From positions 372,001 through 436,000 of the forward strand of contig NZ_JACHBX010000003.1 in the NCBI RefSeq assembly GCF_014200505.1: a stretch of DNA of 64,000 bases, in the 5' to 3' direction. The position numbers and the translations under genes are program-made. This DNA comes from Massilia aurea. GTDB lineage: Bacteria > Pseudomonadota > Gammaproteobacteria > Burkholderiales > Burkholderiaceae_D. Under the pieces are notes generated by a model. That model was not told the DNA's origin and did no database searches. It saw nothing but the letters and a program-made list of their open reading frames with translations. This document shows positions 28,481 through 38,178 of this stretch, one piece after another; the first letter of the stretch is position 1, and each line of letters opens with the position of its first letter.

Positions 28481-30054
28481 ACTGCCCTCGTCTTGTTCGC
28501 TCCATCCTGCTGGCGCTCGCGTGCGCTCCTGCGCTGGCGGCGCCGCCGGCCGGCTTCGAAGCCCGCGTCGAGACGCTGCGCCAGCGTGTGGGCACGCCGG
28601 GCCTGGCCATTGCCATCGTCGAAGACGGCAAGACGACGCTGGCGCGCGGCTTCGGCGTGCGTCAGCTCGGCGCGCCGGCACCCGTTGACGGCGACACGCT
28701 GTTCCCGATCGGCTCGACCACCAAGGCGATGACGGCGGCCGCACTGGCCACGCTGGTCGATGCCGGCAAGATCACGTGGGACGACAAGGTGACCGACCAC
28801 CTGCCCGCCTTCCAGATGTACGACCCGTGGGTCACGCGCGAACTCACGATCCGCGACCTGCTGACGCACCGCGCCGGCCTGGGCTACGGCGCGGGCGACC
28901 TGCTGTTCGTGCCGCGCACGAACCTGTCGCGCGCCGAGACCGTGCGCCGCGTGCGCTACCTGAAACCGGCCACCAGCTTTCGCAGCACTTACGCGTATTC
29001 GAACCTGATGTATGTCGTGGCGGGCCAGCTGATCGAGCAGGTGAGCGGCCAGCCGTGGGAGGCCTATGCGCGCGAGCACGTGCTGCGCCCGAGCGGCATG
29101 CGGCTGTCCACCACCGACAACGTCGACAACTTCGCCACCGCCAACCGCGCCTTTCCGCACGCGCGGATGGATGGCGGGCTGCGTGGCGCGGGCACCCAGG
29201 TGCGCCTGGACGAGCGCGACGACCTGGGCCGCAACGCAGCGCCCGCCGGCGGCGTGGCCAGCAGCGCCAACGACCTGGCGGCGTGGCTGCACACGCAGCT
29301 GGCCGGCGGCGTCGCGCCGGGTGGCAAGCGTGTCTTCAGCAAGGCCACGCACGCGCAGATGTGGGCACCATCGATGACCGTGCCAATCGACGAGATGCCG
29401 CCGGAACTGAAACTCATTGAATCGACGTTCGCCAACTATGGCCTGGGCTGGGACCTGGTGGACTACCGCGGCGCGCGCATGGTCTGGCATGGCGGCGCGG
29501 TGCTGGGCTTTGGCACGGCCGTCGTGATGCTGCCCGAGCAGAAGGTGGGCTTTGCGATTGCGATCAACAGCGAAGACGGTGAGCTGGTGCGGGGCCTGAT
29601 GTACGAGCTGGCCGACCATTACCTGGCCAAGCCGAAGGCCGACTGGCCGGCCGCGTTCGAAGCCTACAAGGCAAAGAAGATCGCGGAAGGCGTCGCGCTG
29701 TTCAAAAGCAGCGCTGCCAAACCGGTGCGTTCAACGCCACTGGTGGCGCCAGCGGCGTTGGCGGGAACGTATGCCGACCCGTGGTATGGCAAGATCACCA
29801 TCGCGGCAGCGAAGAATGGTTTGCGGGTCGACTTCGGCTCGACGCCGCGCATGGCGGGCCCGCTCGTGCACTGGCAATACGATACCTGGATCGCGCGCTT
29901 CGACGACGAGACCATTGAGCCTGCGTACCTGAGCTTTGCATTCGACCAGGACGGCAAGGTCGAACGCATCAGCCTCAAGCCCGTCTCGCCCATTGCCGAT
30001 TTCAGCTGGGATTACGCGGACCTGAATTTCACCCCGATCAAGGCGCCCGAATGA
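28477..30054 (+). CDS. exported serine hydrolase with C-terminal DUF3471-like domain
   Basis: A 525-residue exported class C beta-lactamase-fold hydrolase. It has a signal peptide (about 1-22, ending ALAAPP), the SxxK motif S80-T-T-K83, YSN in 'TYAYSNLMYVVAGQL', and HGG in 'RMVWHGGAVLGFG'. From about residue 425 a DUF3471-like beta domain follows ('LAGTYADPWYGKITI'), common in D-aminopeptidase and penicillin-binding-protein-4-like hydrolases. Unlike the first serine hydrolase of this operon it has no membrane helices, so it should be soluble in the periplasm. It overlaps dgcN and the dipeptidase gene by 4 bases each. Confidence 0.9.
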   Translation: MNCPRLVRSILLALACAPALAAPPAGFEARVETLRQRVGTPGLAIAIVEDGKTTLARGFGVRQLGAPAPVDGDTLFPIGSTTKAMTAAALATLVDAGKITWDDKVTDHLPAFQMYDPWVTRELTIRDLLTHRAGLGYGAGDLLFVPRTNLSRAETVRRVRYLKPATSFRSTYAYSNLMYVVAGQLIEQVSGQPWEAYAREHVLRPSGMRLSTTDNVDNFATANRAFPHARMDGGLRGAGTQVRLDERDDLGRNAAPAGGVASSANDLAAWLHTQLAGGVAPGGKRVFSKATHAQMWAPSMTVPIDEMPPELKLIESTFANYGLGWDLVDYRGARMVWHGGAVLGFGTAVVMLPEQKVGFAIAINSEDGELVRGLMYELADHYLAKPKADWPAAFEAYKAKKIAEGVALFKSSAAKPVRSTPLVAPAALAGTYADPWYGKITIAAAKNGLRVDFGSTPRMAGPLVHWQYDTWIARFDDETIEPAYLSFAFDQDGKVERISLKPVSPIADFSWDYADLNFTPIKAPE

Positions 30055-31247
30055 ACAAGAACATGACGTCCGTGGCACTGGCCTGCGCACTGCTGGCCGG
30101 CTGCGCCACGCCGGCGCCGGCGCCGACGCCGAACCCCGTGGATCCGACACACCGCAAGCTGCTGACGCTCGACGCACACCTCGACACGCCCGTGCATTTC
30201 GGCCGCGCCGGCTGGGACTTCGGCGTCCGTCACGATCCGACCACCGAGATCGCGCAACTCGACCTGCCCCGCATGGCCGACGGCAGCCTCGATGGCGGGT
30301 TCTTCGTGATCTACACCGAGCAGGGACCGCTGACGGCGGACGGCTTTGCCGCCGCGCGCCGTCACGCGCTGGCACGCTCCGCGCTGATCGATACCACGCT
30401 CGCGCGCCATGCGGACCGCATCGGCGTGGCCACCAGCGCGCACGACGCGCGCCGCCTCGATGCGGCCGGCAAGCTGGTGGCATTCAAGAGCATCGAGAAC
30501 AGCTATCCGCTCGGCGAGAGCGTGACTGCGCTGGCGCAATTCCAGGGCCAGGGCGTGCGCCTGGTGGGCGTGGTGCATAGTCTGAACAACCAGTTTGCCG
30601 ACTCGTCGACCGACATGCCGCGCTGGAACGGCCTGAGTCCACTGGGGCGCGACTGGGTGGCCGAGATGAACCGGCTCGGGATGATGATCGACGCGAGCCA
30701 TGCGTCCGACGCTGTCGTCGATCAGTTACTGGACCTGTCGCGCGCTCCGCTGCTGCTGTCGCACACGAGTTCGCGCACGAGCTTCGACCATCCGCGCAAC
30801 CTGGACGATGCGCGCATCCGCCGCATCGCCGCGGCCGGCGGCGCGGTCTGCGCGTCGACCATCTACCTGGGCGACATGCGCATGAGTCCGCGACGGGGCG
30901 AACTGTTCGACCAGATCGACCACATCGGCGCCATGACCCCGGCGCAGCAGACGGCGCTGGGCAAGGAGTGGCTGGCGCTCGAAGCGGCCACGCCGATGTG
31001 GAGCACGAGCTTCGACCAATACATGGCCTCGCTGAAGCACCTGATCGACGTTGCCGGCATCGATCACGTGTGCATGGGTGCGGACTTCGACGGGGGCGGC
31101 GGTTTCCCGGGGCTGGCCGATGTGTCGCTACTACCGCGCATCACAGCGCGGCTCAAGGGGGGCGGCATGTCGGACGAAGATCTCGGCAAGCTGTGGAGCG
31201 GCAATCTGCTGCGTGTACTGGACGCGGCGGCCAAGGCGGCGCAGTGA
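30051..31247 (+). CDS. M19 membrane dipeptidase, lipoprotein
   Basis: A 398-residue zinc dipeptidase of the renal dipeptidase (M19) family. The lipobox LLAGC puts a lipidated Cys at residue 18, so it is tethered facing the periplasm. The metal-binding HxD is H43/D45 in LDAHLDTPVHF. Other family segments are 'FKSIENSYPLG' (bridging Glu), 'GVVHSLNNQFADS', 'MIDASHASDAVV' and 'LLLSHTSSRT'. M19 enzymes split dipeptides, including those with a C-terminal D-residue, which fits release of D-Glu in this operon. It is the last gene, overlapping its predecessor by 4 bases. Confidence 0.92.
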   Translation: MNKNMTSVALACALLAGCATPAPAPTPNPVDPTHRKLLTLDAHLDTPVHFGRAGWDFGVRHDPTTEIAQLDLPRMADGSLDGGFFVIYTEQGPLTADGFAAARRHALARSALIDTTLARHADRIGVATSAHDARRLDAAGKLVAFKSIENSYPLGESVTALAQFQGQGVRLVGVVHSLNNQFADSSTDMPRWNGLSPLGRDWVAEMNRLGMMIDASHASDAVVDQLLDLSRAPLLLSHTSSRTSFDHPRNLDDARIRRIAAAGGAVCASTIYLGDMRMSPRRGELFDQIDHIGAMTPAQQTALGKEWLALEAATPMWSTSFDQYMASLKHLIDVAGIDHVCMGADFDGGGGFPGLADVSLLPRITARLKGGGMSDEDLGKLWSGNLLRVLDAAAKAAQ

Positions 31248-31352
31248 ACAGATCGCCCTGCCATAGCCCCGCGTTATGGCCGGCCCATCCGTCGGCATTG
31301 GTGCGCCGACAAGTCAGATATGCAATCGCTATCAGGTGATGCCAAGCACGTA

Positions 31353-31376
31353 TCAAATTGTTTCGCACAAGCAACA
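31353..31376 (+). repeat. leader repeat upstream of the first tandem receptor gene
   Basis: A 24-base stretch (TCA-AATTGTTTCG then GCAACA) resembling the two better conserved leader repeats at 33292-33322 and 35242-35272. It lies about 140 bases before the first receptor start. It may be the remnant of a common promoter region copied with the genes. Confidence 0.45.
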
Positions 31377-31518
31377 ATTATCGTTATTGCCGGATTTTTT
31401 TATGTCCAATCAGTGTGGCTGCGTTTACGCTTGCCGCTGTGCACCTGCGTTCCCGGCACGATGCACGCCCCGGCTTCACCAGGTTGCCGGGTCATCACTT
31501 GCTACCTGAACGGATACT

Positions 31519-33195
31519 ATGAAAATCAACGATCTTAAAATAGGCGTCCGCCTTGGCGGCGCTTTCGCCGCCGTGCTCGCCCTGATGGTCCTGATGCTGG
31601 GCGTCGCCTTCTGGCAGCTCGAACGGATCGCCGACGCCAAGCAGACCATGGCGCAAACGTCCCACCGCGCCAAGCTTGCCAAGGAATGGAGCCAGGGCAC
31701 CGTCACCAACAGCGTCAGCACTGTTGCCAAGTATAAAAGTGTCGATCCGGTCGACGAGAAGTACCACGACGCGCAGATGAAAGTCATCAGCGACAGGGCC
31801 GGCAAGCTGCAGAAAGAGCTCGAATCGCTGGTCCAGAGCGCACAGGGCAAGGCGCTGCTGGCAGAAATCGCGACCGAACGCGCCAAGTATTCGGTGATGC
31901 GCAACGAGGGCTTCAAGATGAAGAGCGCGCTTGGCGCCGACAGCGCCGAGGTCAAGGCGTTCTTCGAAACCAAGGTCATCCCTGAAATGCGCATTTACGT
32001 CGCGACCATTGAAAAACTCGCGACCTACCAGGAACAATTGTTCACCAATGCCGACACCAGCATCGACGCCATCGTCGTGTCGGCAACGCGGATCCTCATC
32101 GGCCTGGGCATCGCGGCGCTGGCGATCGGTGCGGCCTGCGGCTGGCTGCTCACGCGCAGCATCACGCGTCCGCTGGCGCATGCAGTGGGCCTGGCGCGCC
32201 AGGTGGCCTCGGGCGACCTGACGGCGGATATCCGCGCCGAATCGCGCGACGAAGTGGGCGACCTGGTGCTGGCGCTCAAGACCATGAACGACAACCTGCT
32301 CAAGACCGTGACTGAAGTGCGCGCCGGCACCGAGACCATCGTCACCGCATCGCAGCAGATCGCCTCGGGCAATCTCGACCTGTCGTCGCGCACCGAGCAG
32401 CAAGCCAGCTCGCTTGAAGAGACGGCGTCGTCGATGGAAGAACTGACCAGCACCGTGCGCCAGAACGCCGACAATGCACGCCAGGCCAATGTGCTGGCCA
32501 AGAACGCCTCGCAGATCGCGGCGCATGGCGGTGAAGTCGTGTCGCAGGTGGTGGCCACGATGGCCTCGATCAACGCATCGTCGAAGAAGATCGGCGACAT
32601 CATCGCCGTCATCGATGGTATCGCGTTCCAGACCAATATCCTGGCCCTGAATGCAGCGGTCGAAGCGGCGCGCGCCGGTGAGCAGGGCCGCGGCTTTGCC
32701 GTGGTGGCGAGCGAAGTGCGCAACCTCGCGCAGCGCTCGGCCGCGGCGGCCAAGGAAATCCGCGGCCTGATCAGCGACTCGGTCACGAAGGTCGAGGCCG
32801 GTGGTCGTCTGGTGGACGAAGCCGGCGTGACGATGCAGGAAATCGTCCAGGGCATCGGGCGCGTGACCGACATCATGGCGGACATCACGTCAGCCAGCGC
32901 CGAGCAGTCGACAGGTATCGAGCAGGTCAACGAAGCGATCACGCAGATGGATGGCGTGACGCAGCAGAATGCGGCGCTGGTGGAAGAAGCGGCAGCGGCG
33001 GCCGCATCCCTGCAGGAACAGGCGACGACGCTGGCGCAATTGGTCAGCGTGTTCAATGTCGGTCATGGTGCGCCGGCTGGCGCGCGCCACGCTGCGCCGC
33101 CGGCAGTGGCCGGGCGTTCACTGGCTGTACGCCGCGCCGCGCCATCGCGCGCGGATGTGGAGCGGATCGAGGACGAAGAAGACGCCATCGCCTGA
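31519..33195 (+). CDS. methyl-accepting chemotaxis protein, first of three tandem paralogues
   Basis: A 558-residue Tar-like receptor. TM1 is at about 11-31, followed by a periplasmic helical sensor of 4HB_MCP type (about 32-190), TM2 at about 192-213, HAMP, then the cytoplasmic signalling domain. Its tip is the usual '[39 protein letters not shown]' segment. Methylation-type helices include '[17 protein letters not shown]'. It detects an unknown periplasmic ligand and controls CheA. It has no C-terminal CheR-tether pentapeptide. Signalling domain identity with the next two genes is very high, while the sensor differs. A long GC hairpin follows the stop. Confidence 0.95.
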   Translation: MKINDLKIGVRLGGAFAAVLALMVLMLGVAFWQLERIADAKQTMAQTSHRAKLAKEWSQGTVTNSVSTVAKYKSVDPVDEKYHDAQMKVISDRAGKLQKELESLVQSAQGKALLAEIATERAKYSVMRNEGFKMKSALGADSAEVKAFFETKVIPEMRIYVATIEKLATYQEQLFTNADTSIDAIVVSATRILIGLGIAALAIGAACGWLLTRSITRPLAHAVGLARQVASGDLTADIRAESRDEVGDLVLALKTMNDNLLKTVTEVRAGTETIVTASQQIASGNLDLSSRTEQQASSLEETASSMEELTSTVRQNADNARQANVLAKNASQIAAHGGEVVSQVVATMASINASSKKIGDIIAVIDGIAFQTNILALNAAVEAARAGEQGRGFAVVASEVRNLAQRSAAAAKEIRGLISDSVTKVEAGGRLVDEAGVTMQEIVQGIGRVTDIMADITSASAEQSTGIEQVNEAITQMDGVTQQNAALVEEAAAAAASLQEQATTLAQLVSVFNVGHGAPAGARHAAPPAVAGRSLAVRRAAPSRADVERIEDEEDAIA

Positions 33196-33204
33196 TGCTG
33201 TCTG

Positions 33205-33233
33205 CCACAACGGGCCGCCCTGGCCCGTTGTGG
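33205..33233 (+). terminator. 3' hairpin of the first receptor gene
   Basis: A perfect 12-bp stem CCACAACGGGCC / GGCCCGTTGTGG with loop GCCCT, beginning ten bases after the stop. There is no T tract. The second receptor gene has an equivalent hairpin with the same loop but a different stem, so the structure rather than the sequence is conserved. Confidence 0.6.
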
Positions 33234-33291
33234 TACCTGAAATAAGCAACTTTACAACGTTATTATGCGCGTTACCTGCCCAAGGTAATGT

Positions 33292-33322
33292 TCACATATT
33301 ATTTCGTTTACTCCCAGCAACA
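33292..33322 (+). repeat. duplicated leader upstream of the second receptor gene
   Basis: This 31-base segment (TCACATATTATTTCGTTTAC then CAGCAACA) matches 35242-35272 before the third receptor gene with only a few differences. A second repeated block, 'CTATTGTCAGGAATGGAATA', directly precedes both start codons. The repeats probably mark duplicated promoter and ribosome-site regions. Confidence 0.7.
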
Positions 33323-33455
33323 CATCCAACGAATTTTTCATTCCAGCTGTCAATACGACTCGATCCGGGATTATTCTGCAACAGGGGTTGCATGTAAGTA
33401 CGCTTGTCTTCAGGCCCCCACGATCGTCACCCCTATTGTCAGGAATGGAATAGAA

Positions 33456-35111
33456 ATGAACATCAAGGACCTCAAGATTGGCACCCGCTTGGGTGCGACG
33501 CTCGCCATTATCGTGGGCCTCATGGCCCTCATGGCAGGCAACGCACTATGGCAACTCTTCCAGATTTCAAATGCGAAGACAGAGATGTCCGAGGCCTCTG
33601 AAAAATTCATGCTGGCCACGGAATGGCGCCAGGGTGTGGCGGTCAACCGCGTCAGCACCATCGCCCGCTTCAAGAGCACCTCACCCGATGACGAGACCTA
33701 CCACGAGAAGGAAATGAAGGCGGTCAGCGCCAATGTGAGCAAGGTACAGGACGAGCTGGAATCGCTGATAAAAAGTGACGAAGGCAAGGCCCTGATTGCC
33801 GCCGTGGCAACCCGCCGCACCGCCTACATCGACGCGCGCAACGCGGCTTACAAGCTCAAGCGGGAACTGGGACCCGAGAATCCACAGGTCCAGGCGCATT
33901 TTGAAAAAAAAGTGATGCCGGAGATGCTCGCCTACACCGAGAGCGTCAATAAAGTCGCGGACTTCCAGCAGATGCTGTTCAAGAATGCCAATGATCATAT
34001 CGAGGTTCTCGACAAGGCTGCACGGCGCTCGCTGATCGTATTGGCGGCGGTCGCGCTGGTCGTCAGTATCGTGCTCGGGATGATGCTGGCGCGCAGCATT
34101 ACAACGCCACTCAAACGTGCCGTGAGCCTGGCGCGTCAGGTTGCCGCCGGCGACCTGACCACAGAAATCCGCACCGAGTCCCGTGATGAGGTCGGTGACC
34201 TGCTGGACGCCCTCAAGACAATGAGTGCGAGCCTGCACAAGACCGTGACCGAAGTGCGCGCTGGTACGGAAACCATCGTCACCGCATCGCGCCAGATCGC
34301 GTCGGGCAATATGGACCTGTCGTCGCGCACCGAGCAGCAGGCCAGCTCGCTGGAAGAAACGGCGTCGTCGATGGAAGAAATCACCAGCACCGTGCGCCAG
34401 AACGCCGACAATGCGCGTCAGGCCAATGTGCTGGCCAAGAACGCGTCGCAGATCGCGCTGCATGGCGGCGACGTGGTGTCGCAGGTGGTGTCCACGATGG
34501 CGTCGATCAACGCGTCGTCGAAGAAGATCGGCGACATCATCGCCGTCATCGACGGCATTGCATTCCAGACGAATATCCTGGCGCTGAATGCCGCAGTGGA
34601 AGCGGCGCGCGCCGGTGAACAGGGTCGCGGCTTTGCGGTCGTGGCCAGCGAGGTGCGCAACCTTGCGCAGCGCTCGGCCGCTGCGGCGAAGGAAATCCGG
34701 GGCCTGATCAGCGACTCGGTCGCGAAGGTCGATGCCGGTGGCCGCCTGGTCGGAGAAGCAGGCACGACGATGCAGGAAATCGTGCAGGGCATCGGGCGCG
34801 TGACCGATATCATGGCCGAGATTGCGTCGGCCAGTGCCGAGCAAACGACCGGCATCGAGCAGGTCAACGAAGCCATCACGCAGATGGACGGCGTGACGCA
34901 GCAGAATGCGGGGCTGGTCGAGGAAGCGGCAGCTGCTGCGGCGGCGCTGCAGGAGCAGGCGACATCGCTGGCAGAGCTGGTCAGCGTGTTCAATCTGGGA
35001 CACGGCGATGCGCGCCGCGTTGGCGCCAGCCGCTCACTGGCGCTGCGTGCGCCGGCGCCGGTACGCGCTGGTGCCAGGATGATCAAGGAACATGAAGGCG
35101 CCATCGCCTGA
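33456..35111 (+). CDS. methyl-accepting chemotaxis protein, second tandem paralogue
   Basis: A 551-residue receptor with the same plan as its neighbours: TM1 (about 11-31), helical periplasmic sensor, TM2 ('[21 protein letters not shown]'), HAMP and signalling domain. It differs from the others mostly in the sensor and the last 25 residues. The signalling part is near-identical, with changes such as 'MEEITSTV' for MEELTSTV and IALHGG for IAAHGG. The start at 33456 is chosen for the AGGAATGGA ribosome site and because [13 protein letters not shown] aligns with the other two starts; the frame is open upstream to 33288. Confidence 0.95.
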   Translation: MNIKDLKIGTRLGATLAIIVGLMALMAGNALWQLFQISNAKTEMSEASEKFMLATEWRQGVAVNRVSTIARFKSTSPDDETYHEKEMKAVSANVSKVQDELESLIKSDEGKALIAAVATRRTAYIDARNAAYKLKRELGPENPQVQAHFEKKVMPEMLAYTESVNKVADFQQMLFKNANDHIEVLDKAARRSLIVLAAVALVVSIVLGMMLARSITTPLKRAVSLARQVAAGDLTTEIRTESRDEVGDLLDALKTMSASLHKTVTEVRAGTETIVTASRQIASGNMDLSSRTEQQASSLEETASSMEEITSTVRQNADNARQANVLAKNASQIALHGGDVVSQVVSTMASINASSKKIGDIIAVIDGIAFQTNILALNAAVEAARAGEQGRGFAVVASEVRNLAQRSAAAAKEIRGLISDSVAKVDAGGRLVGEAGTTMQEIVQGIGRVTDIMAEIASASAEQTTGIEQVNEAITQMDGVTQQNAGLVEEAAAAAAALQEQATSLAELVSVFNLGHGDARRVGASRSLALRAPAPVRAGARMIKEHEGAIA

Positions 35112-35120
35112 TGGTGTCTG

Positions 35121-35149
35121 CCGCGGCAAGCCGCCCTGGCTTGCTGCGG
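35121..35149 (+). terminator. 3' hairpin of the second receptor gene
   Basis: CCGCGGCAAGCC / GGCTTGCTGCGG with one G-T pair and loop GCCCT, nine bases after the stop codon. The position and loop equal those at 33205-33233, while several stem pairs have changed on both sides. Confidence 0.6.
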
Positions 35150-35241
35150 CGATTGTGCGTGGCATTCCCGTGCCTGGCGGTGATCGAGCTATGTATTTTT
35201 CGACAACGGCAGCGCCTGCATTGCACCCGAAAGCATAATAC

Positions 35242-35272
35242 TCACACATTGTTTCGTTTACTTACAGCAACA
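35242..35272 (+). repeat. duplicated leader upstream of the third receptor gene
   Basis: Counterpart of 33292-33322 (TCACACATTGTTTCGTTTAC then CAGCAACA). It lies 126 bases before the third receptor start. The conservation outside coding sequence suggests a shared promoter or regulator site. Confidence 0.7.
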
Positions 35273-35397
35273 ATTCTATCCATTTTTTCCTCCTTCCGGT
35301 TCTACGACAAGCACTGAGCCTATCCTGTGACACGGTTACCGCGTATTTACAAAGCGTAGCCAGGATCGTGTCTCCTATTGTCAGGAATGGAATAAAA

Positions 35398-37062
35398 ATG
35401 AAAATCAACGATCTCAAGATTTCAACGCGTCTGGGTATTACATTAGCCATCATTGTGAGCCTCATGATCACGATGGCAGGAAATGCAAGCTGGCAACTCG
35501 CCCGTATTAAGGATGCCAAAGTCGCCATGGCGGAAGCCTCGCACAAATACATGCTGGCGAAGGACTGGAGCCAGGGCGTTGCGGTCAACCGGGTCAGCAC
35601 TATTGCCCGCTTCAGGAGCCCTTCTGCCGAAGATGAGAAGTACCACGAGCAGGAAATGAAAGCGGTCAGCGCCAACGTGAGCAAGGTGCAGGAAGAACTG
35701 GAATCGCTCGTGAACAGTGCCGAAGGCAAGACACTGATTTCCACCGTCGCAACGCACCGCGCCGCATATCTCGCGGCACGCAACACCGCTTTCAAGTTAA
35801 AGCATGAACTGGGTCAGGACAATCCACAGTCCCAGGCGCATTTCGAACAAAAGGTGATGCCGGCCATGCGCGCCTATCTCGACAGCGTATTGAAAGTCGC
35901 TGCCTACCAGCAGAGCCTGTTCAAGGCAGCAAATGATCGCATCGATTTGCTTGACAAGTCGGCGCAACGCTTCCTGATTGGACTGGCCCTGGTTGCACTG
36001 GTCGTCAGTACCGTGCTGGGCTTTTTGCTGGCGCGAAGCATCACTATTCCGCTCGTTCGCGCCGTGGGGCTGGCGCGCCGGGTTGCGTCCGGCGACCTGA
36101 CGGCCGATATCCGTGTTGATTCACGCGATGAAATCGGCGACCTGCTGGACGCACTCCGGACGATGAACGGGAGCCTGCACAAGACCGTCACCGAAGTGCG
36201 CGCCGGTACTGAAAACATCGTCACCGCATCGCGCCAGATCGCATCCGGCAATATGGACCTGTCTTCCCGTACCGAACAGCAGGCCAGCTCGCTGGAAGAA
36301 ACCGCGTCCTCGATGGAAGAGCTCACCAGCACCGTGCGCCAGAACGCCGACAATGCGCGCCAGGCCAATGTCTTGGCCAAGAACGCCTCCCAGATCGCCG
36401 CGCATGGCGGCGAGGTGGTGTCGCAGGTGGTGTCCACGATGGCGTCGATCAACGCGTCATCAAAGAAGATCGGCGACATCATCGCCGTCATCGACGGCAT
36501 CGCGTTCCAGACCAATATTCTGGCCCTGAATGCCGCAGTCGAAGCGGCGCGTGCTGGCGAACAGGGTCGTGGCTTTGCGGTGGTGGCAAGCGAAGTGCGC
36601 AACCTCGCGCAGCGCTCGGCCGCTGCAGCGAAAGAAATCCGGGGCCTGATCAGCGACTCGGTCACGAAGGTCGAGGCCGGTGGGCACCTGGTGGACGAAG
36701 CCGGCGTGACGATGCAGGAAATCGTGCAGGGCATCGGGCGCGTGACCGACATCATGGCCGACATCGCGTCGGCCAGTGCCGAGCAGACCACTGGCATCGA
36801 ACAGGTCAACGAAGCCATTATGCAGATGGATGGCGTCACGCAGCAGAATGCGGCGCTGGTCGAAGAGGCAGCAGCGGCGGCGGCGGCGTTGCAGGAGCAG
36901 GCGACAGCGCTGGCGCAACTGGTCAGCGTGTTCAATGTGGGCCACGGCGAAGCGCCGCGCGCTGGTGGTAGCCGCTCGTTGGTCGTGCGCGCGCCGGCGC
37001 CGGCACGCGCAGGTACATGGCAAGCCACGCCAGTCAGGCTGGCAGATGAAGCGCTCGCCTGA
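35398..37062 (+). CDS. methyl-accepting chemotaxis protein, third tandem paralogue
   Basis: A 554-residue receptor: TM1 (about 11-31), 4HB-type periplasmic sensor, TM2 ('[21 protein letters not shown]'), HAMP and a signalling domain almost identical to the two genes upstream. The sensor is closer to that of the second paralogue ('[20 protein letters not shown]') than the first, suggesting a two-step duplication. The start follows the same AGGAATGGAATAAAA block as in the second gene. The tail ends with '[19 protein letters not shown]', not a CheR-binding pentapeptide. Confidence 0.95.
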   Translation: MKINDLKISTRLGITLAIIVSLMITMAGNASWQLARIKDAKVAMAEASHKYMLAKDWSQGVAVNRVSTIARFRSPSAEDEKYHEQEMKAVSANVSKVQEELESLVNSAEGKTLISTVATHRAAYLAARNTAFKLKHELGQDNPQSQAHFEQKVMPAMRAYLDSVLKVAAYQQSLFKAANDRIDLLDKSAQRFLIGLALVALVVSTVLGFLLARSITIPLVRAVGLARRVASGDLTADIRVDSRDEIGDLLDALRTMNGSLHKTVTEVRAGTENIVTASRQIASGNMDLSSRTEQQASSLEETASSMEELTSTVRQNADNARQANVLAKNASQIAAHGGEVVSQVVSTMASINASSKKIGDIIAVIDGIAFQTNILALNAAVEAARAGEQGRGFAVVASEVRNLAQRSAAAAKEIRGLISDSVTKVEAGGHLVDEAGVTMQEIVQGIGRVTDIMADIASASAEQTTGIEQVNEAIMQMDGVTQQNAALVEEAAAAAAALQEQATALAQLVSVFNVGHGEAPRAGGSRSLVVRAPAPARAGTWQATPVRLADEALA

Positions 37063-37107
37063 CAGGCTGCGCGCCTGCCCTGCGGGCGCACGCGTGATGC
37101 GGGTTGC

Positions 37108-38049
37108 CTAGAGTCGCAACCCCGCATCGACCGGCTTCGCACCACGCTGCCTGCCATTGGCCGACAGCCGCGCCTCGATCAATTCGAGCATGCCCTGCGC
37201 GGCATGCGATAACGCCCGGTCCTTGCGCTGGACGATCAGGATCGGGCGCACCACGGCCGCCGCATCGAGCGGAATGGCGATCAGGTCCAGGCTGCGGAAC
37301 TGGAACAGCGTCAGCTCCGGCACCAGGCTCACCCCGAGCCCCTGCCCGATCAAACCCGCCACCGTGGCAAGGTGCTCGACCTCAAGACCGGAATGGCGCA
37401 CATCCAGACCGCGCGTCAGTTGGTCGACATGCTGGCGCACGCTGGTCGACGGTGCAAGATGAATCAGCTCGCAGCCCACCAGGTCGGGCATCCGGATCTT
37501 GCGCTTGCGCGCGAGCGGATGATCGCGCCGGCAGACGAAGAAAAACGGATCGCTGCACAGCGTGCGGGTTGAAAATTCAGCCAGGTTCGCACCGGGCGCC
37601 GTCAGCGCCAGATCGACCCTGCCCTGGCGCAGCAGGTGCAGGCATTGGTCCGACAGCGCATCGAACAGCTGCACCGTGATGCCGGGATAGCTGGCCTTGT
37701 AGTGCGCGATGACCTCGGGTATGCCGTTGGCCGCCAGCGATGGCAGCACGGCCAGCGCCACCCTGCCCTTGCGCCGCGCGATGAAGTCGCCCATGTCGGT
37801 GAAGGCTGCGTCGAGGTCGGCCAGCAAGGCGCGCGCCACTTCCACGAACAGTTCGCCTTCGGTGGTCAGGGTGACGTTGCGCGTGTCGCGCTGGACCAGC
37901 TTGGCGCCGACGGTCGCCTCGAGCTTCTGGATCACGGCGCTGAACGCCGACTGCGACAGGTGACAGCGCTCGGCCGCCTGGGTGAAATGCCGGTACTGCT
38001 CCAGCGCCAGGAACGCCTGCAACTGCTTGGTGGAGATATTCAGAAGCAT
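37108..38049 (-). CDS. LysR-family transcriptional regulator
   Basis: A 313-residue LysR regulator: winged helix-turn-helix at the N-terminus ('LQAFLALEQYRHFTQAAERCHLSQSAFSAVIQKLE', about 8-45) and a periplasmic-binding-protein-like effector domain. It diverges from the CitMHS transporter gene with about 130 bases between starts. This is the classical layout for a LysR activator of the adjacent catabolic operon with a carboxylate-type inducer. The ATG at 38049 is preferred to the in-frame GTG at 38061. Confidence 0.93.
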   Translation of the reverse strand: MLLNISTKQLQAFLALEQYRHFTQAAERCHLSQSAFSAVIQKLEATVGAKLVQRDTRNVTLTTEGELFVEVARALLADLDAAFTDMGDFIARRKGRVALAVLPSLAANGIPEVIAHYKASYPGITVQLFDALSDQCLHLLRQGRVDLALTAPGANLAEFSTRTLCSDPFFFVCRRDHPLARKRKIRMPDLVGCELIHLAPSTSVRQHVDQLTRGLDVRHSGLEVEHLATVAGLIGQGLGVSLVPELTLFQFRSLDLIAIPLDAAAVVRPILIVQRKDRALSHAAQGMLELIEARLSANGRQRGAKPVDAGLRL

Positions 38050-38178
38050 CGCGCCTGCCACTTATCGAAAAAGCCGCACAATCAATCGGAAAAATCCATT
38101 TTACAACAAAAAGCAAGGCCCCCCAGAATGGGCTCAAGTGCTGCATCGATCAGCACATACAATAAACTGGAGACTTTC

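Noticed and set aside
31291..31310. GTCGGC/GCCGAC hairpin after the D-Glu operon
   Set aside because: The stem is only six pairs and no T run follows, so I do not call it a terminator.
31247..31519. Flagellar sigma28 promoter before the first receptor gene
   Set aside because: A GCCGGATT segment is present, but no TAAA-type -35 element lies at the expected distance, and the other two receptor genes lack the motif.
37636..38178. N-terminal extension of the CitMHS transporter
   Set aside because: It is antisense to the LysR gene. The transporter begins with its first membrane helix at 38179 after a GGAG site.
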